A stretch of DNA of 64,000 nt from an uncultured Shewanella sp. (GTDB lineage Bacteria; Pseudomonadota; Gammaproteobacteria; Enterobacterales; Shewanellaceae), in assembly GCF_947501225.1 (NCBI RefSeq), contig NZ_CANMUW010000002.1, forward strand, positions 124,001 through 188,000, written 5' to 3'. Below, piece after piece: positions 1 through 8,356 of the stretch (position 1 is the stretch's first letter; each line of letters starts with the position of its first letter). The position numbers were made by a program, and so were the translations under genes. Below the pieces are notes generated by a model. The model searched no databases, had not been told where the DNA came from, and saw nothing but the letters and a program-made list of their open reading frames with translations.

Positions 1-130
1 GATACTCCAGCCTTCTACGGGTGTGTGCTACAGAGTACTCTCTGAAATCATAACCATACTTACGATATATCGCTTCCAGCAAGAGCTGTATCTCAATATA
101 TTCGTTCGTTGTTTTATTCTCTTCTAACAT
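1..130 (-). CDS. CheR-type chemotaxis methyltransferase, N-terminal fragment (cut by window edge)
   Basis: Only the first 43 codons are in the window; the rest lies beyond base 1. The reading begins MLEENKTTNEYIEIQLLLEA and continues with YRKYGYDFREYS and HTRRRLEY. This matches the N-terminal helical domain of CheR methyltransferases, where a 'YGYDFR.Y....RRRL' segment is characteristic. CheR enzymes transfer methyl groups from AdoMet to glutamates of chemoreceptors or receptor-like sensors. The ATG (130-128) follows the stop of the upstream hybrid kinase after one base (TGA-T-ATG), so the two are almost certainly translationally coupled. That context suggests CheR modifies, or signals together with, the kinase. 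Family assignment is fairly secure from the motif; specificity is unknown. Confidence 0.8.
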   Translation of the reverse strand, partial: MLEENKTTNEYIEIQLLLEAIYRKYGYDFREYSVAHTRRRLEY

Positions 131-131
131 A

Positions 132-3100
132 TCAATACAACCACACTCGTAACATAGACAGTAACTTGTCGGTGTCGACCGGTTTTGCTAAATAATCACT
201 GGCACCAGCTTCTATACATTTGCTACGGTCCCCTTTCATCGCCTTGGCAGTCAGTGCGATAATCGGCAATTTCTTATATTTCTGCTTCTTACGGATAGCT
301 TTCATCGCATCGTAACCATCCATCTTGGGCATCATGATATCCATTAATATCAAGGCTACATCCGGGTTTTGATCTAACTTCTCTATGCTTTCCAGCCCAT
401 CCCGGCCGACAACAATCTCGATCCCCTTGTCTTCCAAAATACTCGACAGGGCAAAAACGTTGCGCATATCATCATCGACCAGCAACACTTTCTTACCGGT
501 TAACGCCGTCTCTTTATCATGCACCGCCTTCAACATCCCCCGCTGCTGTGCAGGCAGACGAGACTCAACCCGATGTAGAAACAGTGCTGATTCATCTAAC
601 AGACGCTCCGGCGATTTAACCCCTTTGATAATGATGCTTTCGGCATAGCGGCTGAGCTCTTTCTCTTCGTCCACACTCAACTCTCTACCGGTATAAACGA
701 TGATCGGAACTCTGGCGGCTGAGTCACTGCGCCGTATTTGATCAAGCAGTTCAAAGCCGGATAGATCTTCGAGGCCTAAGTCTAAAATCATGCAGTCATA
801 TCTGTTAGTCTCAAGCTCTTGCAGTGCCTGTCTGCCGGTCGCCACGCCGACAATGTGGATATCCCCTTCACCTAACAGCTGACGAATACTCTCTCTTTGG
901 ATCTCATCATCTTCGACAATAAGCAACTTTTTAACGGACTTAGAGATTATCGCCTCTATATCCCCAAAGGTCTTATTCAGCTTGTTCAGATCGACAGGCT
1001 TGGTTAAATACCCAATTGCCCCCATTCTCATAGCATCGAGGTTATCATCGCTGGCAGACATAAAGTGCACGGGGATATGACGTAACTCTGAGTTCTCTTT
1101 TAACCTTTCCATCACCGTCCATCCATCGATGCCCGGCAGACCAATATCTAAAATAATGGCACTCGGTTTGTAGTAATCAGCAAAGTGCAATCCCGTTTCA
1201 CCGGTTTCAGCGACGATACATTTAAAGCCGCGTTCACGACCAAAGTCCCGCATTACGCCGGCAAAGGCGCGATCATCTTCGATGATTAATAAAGATTGAT
1301 CGTCAGCGGTAATCGATAACCTATCATCATCGACATAGCTCTCCTCTTTCACATTCAGCTTCACATCTGGGCTCTGCACAGATTGCGATACCAATGTCTC
1401 TTCGCTATTCACGGCACGTTGATAGATGGGGAGCTCACCGACGATACCAGCCTGACCTTCCTCTTTGTGAAGGGCTGTAGCACCTTGCTCCACCTCCCCC
1501 ATAAGCGGAATGGCCATGGGCTTGCTGACAGGTTCAACGTCCTTCTCCTGATACGCCAGAGGCAGCACAACAGTAAATGTGCAACCTTCTCCCTCTTCAC
1601 TTTTAAGCAAAATCGTTCCACCCAGAAGGTGAGTAAGCTCTTTCGATATCGACAAGCCCAACCCGGTACCGCCGTATTTGCGACTCGTGCTGCCATCAGC
1701 CTGCTGGAACGCCTGGAAGATACCTAACTGCTGCTCTTTCTTTATTCCGATTCCGTCATCTTTTACGGTGAAAGCGACCAAAGACTCCTTTGGCTGTTGC
1801 AAGCGCGCCGCAACGTCGTCGTTTGGCTGGGCGATGTTGAGGGAGACAGCGCCTTCATCGGTAAACTTAAATGCATTTGTCAGCAGGTTTCGTAAGACCT
1901 GCTGTAATCGTTGCGAGTCGGTTTCGATTACATCGGGGACATCGTCAGCAAGAGTGATATCAAACTCCAGCCCTTTTTCAACGGCGATATCTTTATACAG
2001 ACGACTGATATCTTGCTCTATCTCGGTAAAGGAGACATCTTCGATTAACAGTTCTACCTTACCCGCTTCAACCTTGGACAGATCTAAGACCTCATTAATC
2101 AGCGATAGCAGATCAGATCCCGATGAGTTAATGGCATTGGCAGACTCAACCTGTTTATCATTCAGGTTGCCCGTGTTATTGCTGGCAAGCAACTGAGACA
2201 AAATAAGAATGCTATTGAGCGGAGTCCTGAGTTCATGGGACATATTTGCCAGAAACTCAGATTTATACTTACTGGCTGTGGCCAACTCTTTCGCTTTCTC
2301 TTCAACGATAGTTTGAGCTAAATGCAGTTGATCATTTTTTTCCTGCATCTCAACCTGCTGCTCTTCGAGCGCCTTGGTTCGCTCCTCGAGCTCCTCGTTT
2401 GTCACCCGAAGTTCCTCTTGCTGCGCTTGCAGCTCAGCTTCAGACTCTTTAAGAACTTTGGTTTGCTCCTCCAGCTCCTCGTTGGTGACCCGTAACTCTT
2501 CCTGTTGGTGCTGCAACGCTTGCTCTGACTCTCTCAAAGCCTGAGCCTGATCTTTTAGATCATCATTGGCTTTACTCAGATTCTCTTGTTGCTCTTGTGC
2601 TTGGGCCAATAGCGTGCGAATGACCAAACGCGCATTGCCCGCTTCAAATAGAATCGCCGCACTGTTAATCACATCTTTGACAAATTGCTTTTGGAGTGAG
2701 GTGAACTTTGTCGTTGAGCCAAGTAACACGACGCCGATTAAGTGCCCGTCAACAGTTAAAGGGATCGACATATAACTCTTCAGGCTTGTCTCACCGACGC
2801 CATAATTTAATGTCGGCGCATCATCAGAAACATCGGAGAATATAATGGTCTCCTGCTCCAATGCCGCTTGACCTACCATCCCTTCACCCAGTTCAAGCTG
2901 ATTGAAATTTCCTTGTCTGTCGGTGAAGCAATAACTGGCTCTGAGGTGCAATTTTTTCTCTTCGAACAGATATAGCGCCCCGAGTTGACTCCCCATATGC
3001 TTGGTGAAGAAATTTATAAATAGACTGGAGAGTTCTGATAACTCAATATCCCCACGCAACTTATCATCTAAGCCCTCTTTACCTGACTTGATCCAGTCAA

Positions 3101-4268
3101 GCTCACGTAATTGAACCGCCATACTATTTAACGCGACTCCAAGATCCCCCAGCTCATCTTTGCGCTGTAATGTCAGCTTTGAACTCAGGGTTCCGGCGGA
3201 AATATCCCGGGCAAATTGCATCGCCTCTATCAGCGGCTCTGTAACCGAACGGGAAAACTTTATCGCCACAAATACCACGACAAAGATCAGTAGAATCGTT
3301 GTGAACACAACGGCTTGATAGAGAGAGATGATCGGAAGGGTCACCTCCGCTTCATTGATTTTAGAGATCAGATACCATTTGTAGCCCGGTACATTCAGCA
3401 TATTGTAAATCACCAAAACTGAATTACCTGAACTATCGATATAGGTATTTTTACCTCCCCGGGTGCCGGCTTCAATGGCATCAACCCAATAATCCAGATC
3501 TCTTTCGAAGCGATAACCGACGACATAACTGCCATCGCCCATGGTGGCAATATCACTACGTAACTCAATCTGGCTGCTTTTGCTGTCGAGGCCGATGATG
3601 TAGGACTCACCCGTCTCTCCCATACCCACCCGGGAATTAACAATATTATTGATTAAGCCGGGTGAAACCTGCACTGAAATGACAGCGGTCATCTCACCTT
3701 TTTGGTTCCATACCGGGCTGGAGAGGTAGGCACTTTGCTCCTGCTTACGCTCATTACTTGCGTCAAAATCAGAAAAAACTGGTTCACGGGTATTAACCGT
3801 TTTTAACCACGCCTGCTTTAGTGCCGGATCACCGCGATATTCTGAGAGCTCTATTCCCACTCGCTCTTTATTGGTTAAGGAGTAAAGCAAGCGTCCCGAT
3901 TTAGGCTCAAGAATCACCAGGTCATCGTAACCATAGTCATCTAAAAATGGTTTAAAAAAAGTATCGTAACGGTTTGCAATATCAGCGGAAGATAGCTCAC
4001 GGTTATTGCTCACCTGAACGATAAACTCATTGACTCTTGCGGCCTGAGCCAGGGTGGTTAACCCTGCTATACGTTCATGGAAGAAATCATCGATAGAATG
4101 AATTCTCAATGATTGAATTGAGCTGAGACTTTGGTATGACTTATCGATCAGCGACTCTGAACTTAATCGGCTGCCATAGATAGCAACAGCAATCATTGGC
4201 AAAATACCAAAAGTCAGTAATAAGCCAAGCATTTTAGGACGTAGACGAATGTCTGCGAATTTGAGCAT
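132..4268 (-). CDS. Hybrid sensor histidine kinase: dCache-HAMP-GAF-HisKA-HATPase-REC-REC-REC
   Basis: A large inner-membrane phosphorelay kinase. Numbering from the upstream ATG at 4289, the order is: TM1 about 20-40, periplasmic dCache-like sensor about 43-310, TM2 about 323-345, HAMP to about 398, GAF about 415-555, a long coiled coil about 560-670 with two copies of QQEELRVTNEELEE, HisKA with SHELRTP (H685), HATPase with N805, DDGIGI and GGTGLGLS, then three receivers with phospho-acceptor candidates D1048, D1170 and D1317. The ATG at 4268 is preferred because AGGTG lies 5 to 9 bases upstream, while the ATG at 4289 has no ribosome site. The ligand is unknown. The stop is one base before a CheR start. 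The GAF and doubled coiled coil between HAMP and kinase suggest several inputs are integrated. Confidence 0.93.
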   Translation of the reverse strand: MLKFADIRLRPKMLGLLLTFGILPMIAVAIYGSRLSSESLIDKSYQSLSSIQSLRIHSIDDFFHERIAGLTTLAQAARVNEFIVQVSNNRELSSADIANRYDTFFKPFLDDYGYDDLVILEPKSGRLLYSLTNKERVGIELSEYRGDPALKQAWLKTVNTREPVFSDFDASNERKQEQSAYLSSPVWNQKGEMTAVISVQVSPGLINNIVNSRVGMGETGESYIIGLDSKSSQIELRSDIATMGDGSYVVGYRFERDLDYWVDAIEAGTRGGKNTYIDSSGNSVLVIYNMLNVPGYKWYLISKINEAEVTLPIISLYQAVVFTTILLIFVVVFVAIKFSRSVTEPLIEAMQFARDISAGTLSSKLTLQRKDELGDLGVALNSMAVQLRELDWIKSGKEGLDDKLRGDIELSELSSLFINFFTKHMGSQLGALYLFEEKKLHLRASYCFTDRQGNFNQLELGEGMVGQAALEQETIIFSDVSDDAPTLNYGVGETSLKSYMSIPLTVDGHLIGVVLLGSTTKFTSLQKQFVKDVINSAAILFEAGNARLVIRTLLAQAQEQQENLSKANDDLKDQAQALRESEQALQHQQEELRVTNEELEEQTKVLKESEAELQAQQEELRVTNEELEERTKALEEQQVEMQEKNDQLHLAQTIVEEKAKELATASKYKSEFLANMSHELRTPLNSILILSQLLASNNTGNLNDKQVESANAINSSGSDLLSLINEVLDLSKVEAGKVELLIEDVSFTEIEQDISRLYKDIAVEKGLEFDITLADDVPDVIETDSQRLQQVLRNLLTNAFKFTDEGAVSLNIAQPNDDVAARLQQPKESLVAFTVKDDGIGIKKEQQLGIFQAFQQADGSTSRKYGGTGLGLSISKELTHLLGGTILLKSEEGEGCTFTVVLPLAYQEKDVEPVSKPMAIPLMGEVEQGATALHKEEGQAGIVGELPIYQRAVNSEETLVSQSVQSPDVKLNVKEESYVDDDRLSITADDQSLLIIEDDRAFAGVMRDFGRERGFKCIVAETGETGLHFADYYKPSAIILDIGLPGIDGWTVMERLKENSELRHIPVHFMSASDDNLDAMRMGAIGYLTKPVDLNKLNKTFGDIEAIISKSVKKLLIVEDDEIQRESIRQLLGEGDIHIVGVATGRQALQELETNRYDCMILDLGLEDLSGFELLDQIRRSDSAARVPIIVYTGRELSVDEEKELSRYAESIIIKGVKSPERLLDESALFLHRVESRLPAQQRGMLKAVHDKETALTGKKVLLVDDDMRNVFALSSILEDKGIEIVVGRDGLESIEKLDQNPDVALILMDIMMPKMDGYDAMKAIRKKQKYKKLPIIALTAKAMKGDRSKCIEAGASDYLAKPVDTDKLLSMLRVWLY

Positions 4269-4601
4269 TAATACACCTGAGTAGAGCATCAGTTTTTATT
4301 AATGTTACTTTCTAGCAACTAACAAACTTACTCAACTGTTTAACAAGATAACTTTGATCTTCAACAGCTTTTTTTAATCAAAATAACCAATTGAGTACAA
4401 ATTGTGACGGGAACCGGCACTAACGCTCGCTTCACTCCAGTTTAATCTTGGTGCCGCAAAAGCAGATCAAACTAAGGTGACTAACTTTTCAATGAATCAT
4501 CTTTAATGGTGGGCTTGAATGTTGAAGTCTGGTTGTTCTATGGAAGACAATAATGATATTTTTTTGATAGCACTGAAATAAACTAGTTAATGGATTAATT
4601 A
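4269..4601. other. Intergenic region between divergent genes
   Basis: This AT-rich spacer must hold the promoters of the hybrid kinase (leftward) and of the small membrane protein gene (rightward). I could not identify a convincing -35/-10 pair for either. No open frame or strong hairpin is visible. Confidence 0.5.
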
Positions 4602-4802
4602 ATGAAGCCCAAAATCTACCTAAATTATCTGGTTGCAGCAATGTTAACGGCCCCCCTGCTTAATTTACTCATCGACAGTGGTGGTATCACAGCCGGAAAG
4701 CTTATCTGCATCGTTCTTCTTTTTTCCAACCTGTTACTAGCCTCACTCTTTCATCAGGAGAGAGTGAAGAATCGAGCCACAACGATAAAAACCAGAGGTT
4801 AA
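4602..4802 (+). CDS. Small two-helix membrane protein, unknown function
   Basis: A 66-residue protein not recognised as a named family. It has two hydrophobic segments, about residues 9-25 (LVAAMLTAPLLNLLI) and 32-50 (AGKLICIVLLFSNLLLASLF), joined by a short polar turn with DSGGIT, and a basic tail (VKNRATTIKTRG), so both ends are probably cytoplasmic. The ribosome site of the next gene (AGAGGT) overlaps its last codons and the gap is only 4 bases, so the two are probably translated together. There is no strong ribosome site before its own ATG. It may be a membrane partner of the DOPA-dioxygenase-like protein, but that rests on position only. Confidence 0.6.
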   Translation: MKPKIYLNYLVAAMLTAPLLNLLIDSGGITAGKLICIVLLFSNLLLASLFHQERVKNRATTIKTRG

Positions 4803-4806
4803 TCTT

Positions 4807-5154
4807 ATGGCATACCCAGCCAATAAATTCTCGGATTACCACGCTCATCTCTATTTTGATGAAAGCACTTTAGTTCAGGCTACTGAGCTCAGAGATAGGG
4901 TCTATAATCAGCTTGGCTTTCACGTGGGTAAGTTAAATACCAGACTTGTCGGCCCCCATCCTAAGTGGAGCTTCCAGATCTCATTTAACGGTGAGCAGTT
5001 TGATACTTTTCTGCCCTGGATAGACAAGCACCGCAATGGGTTATCTGTATTAATACATCCGGTGACCGGCGATGATTTAAGGGACCATAGTGAGTATGCC
5101 GGTTGGCTGGGTCAGCCGCTGACGCTGAAACTATCGATATTCGGCGCACAGTGA
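4807..5154 (+). CDS. DOPA 4,5-dioxygenase-family protein
   Basis: A 115-residue protein matching the small single-domain family related to fungal DOPA 4,5-dioxygenase. The family hallmark is conserved histidines: here YHAHLYFD near residue 14, GPHPKWSFQ in the middle, and LIHPVTGDDLRDHS near the end. The His-x-His and later histidines are the likely metal ligands of an extradiol-type ring-cleaving enzyme. The bacterial homologues' substrate is unknown. The length is normal for the family and there is no signal peptide, so it is probably cytoplasmic. It has a good ribosome site (AGAGGT) inside the end of the preceding 66-residue gene. Downstream lies the IS110 remnant, so the two-gene unit ends here. 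Confidence 0.82.
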   Translation: MAYPANKFSDYHAHLYFDESTLVQATELRDRVYNQLGFHVGKLNTRLVGPHPKWSFQISFNGEQFDTFLPWIDKHRNGLSVLIHPVTGDDLRDHSEYAGWLGQPLTLKLSIFGAQ

Positions 5155-5219
5155 AGCCATGTCCGGATGCTGAGTTTCTATCAACCATGCTTAAATGATT
5201 TATATACAAGGCGGGGTAT

Positions 5220-6088
5220 CACATGAGCAGGGATGAACCTGTTAAGCAAGGCGACATAATCTAAGCTATGCCTGCCAGGTGATTTCGACAACTTCCTTAC
5301 TGAGTGACTCTTTCCGCTTTTATAGTTCTGTTGAAATGTTGGCGGCATATCGATAAGTATCTGCGCCTTAAACTAATAATCACCAAGCTCTACTTTTACC
5401 ACAAGATCATAGCGCCAGAGCTTAACCTGATATTCAAGCCCAATATCGAGTCGTTGTTGGCGCTTTATACGCTCGATAATAGTTTGAATGGCCTCTTGTA
5501 AAACGATTTGTTGACACGGATGAGGTAGCACTAATCGTTTGCCAGCGTACGTGTTGCTTCGATCAGTTATCATTTATCTTGTCGTTAATATTTTTGCTTA
5601 GGAGCATCGATTTAAGCTGGTGCTTGCCATTTTTGAGGTTTTTCATTGCTGTTTCGCGTGCCCGAGATAAATCTCTTACAGCCTCATCTTCAGGTTCTGA
5701 ACCATAAATAGGGCTAATATCTCGATTCTTTGTGAGCTGAGCCATTTTAGTACATCTCGCTTATCCGTTTTTACCCGCTCGCCAAGTTTACTCGGGATGA
5801 GTGATGTTGCGATGTCATAGCGACAGTGGCCCAGGCTAATAAAAAACGATCTACCCAGTAGCCACAAGACACTGATTAATTAGCAAAATATAGTGTTGCT
5901 TGAGGATATTCACACTCGAATTTTCGAGCAAGTTTACGTAGCTGAGCCTTGTTACTGGGAATCCGTCCAAGGTGTACAGGACTATGTTCTCGGCCGTCTT
6001 CGACATAGGCAACTTCAACAAATTCTTGGTGGATGTCTAAATCAATGAAAATTATGCTATGTTTTCTAATGCTAGCCTCCATTTGCAA
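5220..6088 (-). pseudogene. Degenerate IS110-family transposase
   Basis: Fragments of one DEDD-type transposase can be read in order across several frames. The first (from 6088) has FIDLDIHQEFVEVAYVEDG and RIPSNKAQLRKL, the family N-terminus with its first acidic residue. An in-frame TAA follows 'LYFAN', after which the same frame continues SCGYWVDR. A frameshift leads to SLIPSKLGERVKTDKRD. Another leads to EPEDEAVRDLSRARE, and a further break leads to LPHPCQQIVLQEAIQ. Below about 5370 homology fades; only a weak trace near 5230-5290 may belong to the C-terminal domain. At least four disruptions are present, so it cannot make active transposase. The ends of the element could not be identified, and its boundaries here are approximate. 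Confidence 0.85.
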
Positions 6089-6186
6089 TATGATATGGTC
6101 ACAAATACAGTATGGCTCTGGTGAAAAATTTAACTATTTAGGAATAACCCACGAACTTGAAGGCTAGCAGTTAGTGGGGAGTCTTT

Positions 6187-6201
6187 ATGTCTAGCGCTTG
6201 A
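6187..6201 (+). other. Four-codon upstream reading frame with strong ribosome site before nhaA
   Basis: ATG TCT AGC GCT TGA (MSSA-stop) has GGGGAG five bases upstream (6176-6181), a much better site than any for nhaA itself. Its TGA overlaps the TTG at 6198 that is in frame with nhaA. It may be a translational-coupling leader, or a scar of a changed nhaA start. Confidence 0.4.
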
Positions 6202-6218
6202 CAATCGGAACGACTTTT

Positions 6219-7553
6219 ATGATCACAGGCCAGCAAACAAATCCAGGAGTCGCCCGATTACCGAAGGCATTTGTTGATCGGCTGGCGACCCCCTTTGTGC
6301 GCTTCTTGCGTATTGAGACAGCGGGTGGGGCTATTCTTCTATTGTTTACTGTTGCCGCGCTCGTTCTATCCAACTCACCCTGGGCTTACTCATTCGAGCA
6401 CGTATGGGAGACACAGGTAGGTCTTCAGGTTGGTTCACTCGGGTTTACCCGTTCGCTGCGGGAATGGATCAACGATGGCCTGATGACACTGTTTTTCTTT
6501 CTTGTCTCATTGGAACTTAAGCGGGCATTGGTTCTCGGAGAGTTGCGCAAGCCTCGCATAGCCGCGCTATCCATAGTCGCAGCCCTGGGCGGCATGGTCG
6601 TTCCCGCTGCGATCTATTTAGCATTGCAATCAGGACTGCCCGGCCAGCATGGTTGGGGCACTGTCATGGCAACTGACACGGCGTTTGTTATCGGTTGCCT
6701 GGCCCTGCTTGGCTCGCGCATTCCTCAAAGCTTAAGGGTGTTTATGCTGTCTTTAGCGATTGTTGACGATATCGGTGCCATACTTGTCGTCGCAATCGGC
6801 TACAGTAGCAATATTGCCTGGTGGCCGTTGGTGGTGGCTGTACTTGGCTTTGCGATTATACGCGTCATGGCAATGCTCGGCTTTCGAGGTTTTCTGCTCT
6901 ACTTTCTTGTGGGCTTGGTTATCTGGCTTGCAGTGGATGCGTCCGGGATCCATGCTACCATCACAGGCGTGATGCTCGGCCTGATGACCCCAGCGCGTCG
7001 ATGGGTCAGCGATGAGCGGTTATACGCGATATTGGGTCAGGTTATTGCGCATCCAGCCAGCAGCGAAGGCAGCGGGGACACGAAGGACCGACACACGTTA
7101 CAAATGGCAGAAATTGCCGCTCGTGAAACGCTATCTCCAGTGGAGCGTCTGGAGATTGCGCTACATCCATGGGTGGGTTTTGTCATCATGCCCCTGTTCG
7201 CATTTGCCAACGCTGGTTTGCCACTCACGTTAAGCGAATTGGGAAGCTTGCTCACCGTGGCGATTTTCTTGGGTTTTGTGCTAGGTAAGCCTATTGGTAT
7301 TCTATTGTTCTGTTGGCTGGCTATACGTTTGCACATTGCGATTCGCCCACCAGAACTCAGCTGGAGGTTACTGCTTGGCGGCAGCTTACTCGCCGGAATC
7401 GGCTTCACCATGGCGCTGTTCATTGCGAACATAGCTTTCGACAAGAGTCTGATTGACAGCGCCAAGCTGGGAATCTTCCTCGCATCCGTTTTCTCTGCTG
7501 TGGCGGGACTTGCAATTTTGATGTGGTTGCCTGCACGTGTAAAAACTCCTTGA
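6219..7553 (+). CDS. nhaA: Na+/H+ antiporter NhaA
   Basis: An inner-membrane electrogenic antiporter that exports Na+ (or Li+) in exchange for H+ and helps maintain pH and salt balance. The family signatures are clear: NDGLMTLFFFLVSLELKR, MATDTAFVIGCLALLG with the conserved Asp of helix IV, and LAIVDDIGAI with the paired Asp that form the ion-binding site in helix V. About 12 membrane segments are readable. A polar insert (about HPASSEGSGDTKDR) and an N-terminal extension make it, at 444 residues, longer than the roughly 390-residue enterobacterial enzyme. ATG 6219 has GGAA eight bases upstream; TTG 6198 is in frame but poorly spaced from the nearest ribosome site. By eye it is richer in G+C than its neighbours, and it sits between an IS110 remnant and a broken regulator, so horizontal acquisition is plausible. 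Confidence 0.92.
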   Translation: MITGQQTNPGVARLPKAFVDRLATPFVRFLRIETAGGAILLLFTVAALVLSNSPWAYSFEHVWETQVGLQVGSLGFTRSLREWINDGLMTLFFFLVSLELKRALVLGELRKPRIAALSIVAALGGMVVPAAIYLALQSGLPGQHGWGTVMATDTAFVIGCLALLGSRIPQSLRVFMLSLAIVDDIGAILVVAIGYSSNIAWWPLVVAVLGFAIIRVMAMLGFRGFLLYFLVGLVIWLAVDASGIHATITGVMLGLMTPARRWVSDERLYAILGQVIAHPASSEGSGDTKDRHTLQMAEIAARETLSPVERLEIALHPWVGFVIMPLFAFANAGLPLTLSELGSLLTVAIFLGFVLGKPIGILLFCWLAIRLHIAIRPPELSWRLLLGGSLLAGIGFTMALFIANIAFDKSLIDSAKLGIFLASVFSAVAGLAILMWLPARVKTP

Positions 7554-7870
7554 ACAAGTCACAAATGAAAACTGTACATACCAGCATGGAGCGATGATAA
7601 CGAGTGCAGTTCATTTTGCCACTGGCGCTGCAACGCCACACAGTGTGTGGCTGTAGCTCCAAATGCCTGGCGGCTTATTACGGCCGCTGCTTACATCGTT
7701 AGAAAGCCATGGTTAGTAAAGTCATAAACCGATAAATCAGAGCGCTAATAAGACCAGAACCAAAAGCAAAAAATTTTAGCAAGTTTACAACTTGAAACTC
7801 TCAGAGCTATAGAGGGAGTGTTGTTGATGTAATAAATTCTCAAAGTTTTAACTCTTATAATGCCTATGTT
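7554..7870. other. Intergenic region after nhaA with several inverted repeats
   Basis: No gene is seen. Short stem-loops are present: TGGCG/CGCCA near 7621-7637, CCACAC/GTGTGG just after it, and GCGGC/GCCGC near 7672-7686. The stretch 7596-7704 runs from GATAACG to CGTTAGA with loosely complementary halves, reminiscent of an integron attC site, but the match is weak. The right part is AT-rich with TATAAT at 7856-7861, just before the next frame. Confidence 0.45.
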
Positions 7871-8287
7871 ATGGGGTTACAACATATTCGTTTGGGGTTA
7901 ATTTCGGGGGAGGGTTACAAGCCCTCGGGAAGTCGTCACCGGGTCAAGGCCGTGATGCCCCGAGCCGTGAGTCAGACATCTTCAAGTACAGGCGATACTC
8001 AGCCGGATGATATTCGACTCGATGAACAGGGGGTTAAGGTCTCTAAGTCCGGTATTCATTGCGAGCGGACCAAGGTCAAATTTTATCTGTTTCATGCGCT
8101 GTTTAGTCAGCCCGGGCTAATATTTTCAAGAGATCGGCTGATGCATATCATCTACGATGACCACCACTTCGTCAGTGACAGAACCATAGACAGCCATATC
8201 AAGAGGGTACGCAAGAAGCTGGCCTCTATCGGCACCAAGGAGAGCGTCATTCACTCAGTATATGGCGCGGGCTATAAATCTGAATAA
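7871..8287 (+). pseudogene. Response regulator remnant: OmpR-type DNA-binding domain without receiver
   Basis: The 138-codon frame encodes a winged-helix domain of the OmpR/PhoB class: RTKVKFYLFHALFSQPGLIF, SRDRLMHIIYDDHHFVSDRT, IDSHIKRVRKKL and VIHSVYGAGYKSE. A normal member has a receiver of about 120 residues first; here there is only a short garbled leader. Its segment GYKPSGSRHRVKAVMPRA resembles the end of a receiver and linker (a '..DDY..KPF.P.ELVARVKAVLRRA' pattern) with bases lost, so the gene seems to have decayed by deletion and frameshift. The wing and recognition helix look intact, so a DNA-binding fragment could still be made, but it could not be phosphorylated. No partner kinase is adjacent. 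Confidence 0.7.
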
Positions 8288-8356
8288 GACACTCTCTTGC
8301 CTGATTAGAGACGGCAAACTGTCGTTAAGAACGGGGATTATATGAGCTGAAATGTG

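Noticed and set aside
1678..2196. 172-codon plus-strand frame inside the hybrid kinase.
   Set aside because: It is opposite HATPase/HisKA coding sequence with a clear protein match; shadow frame.
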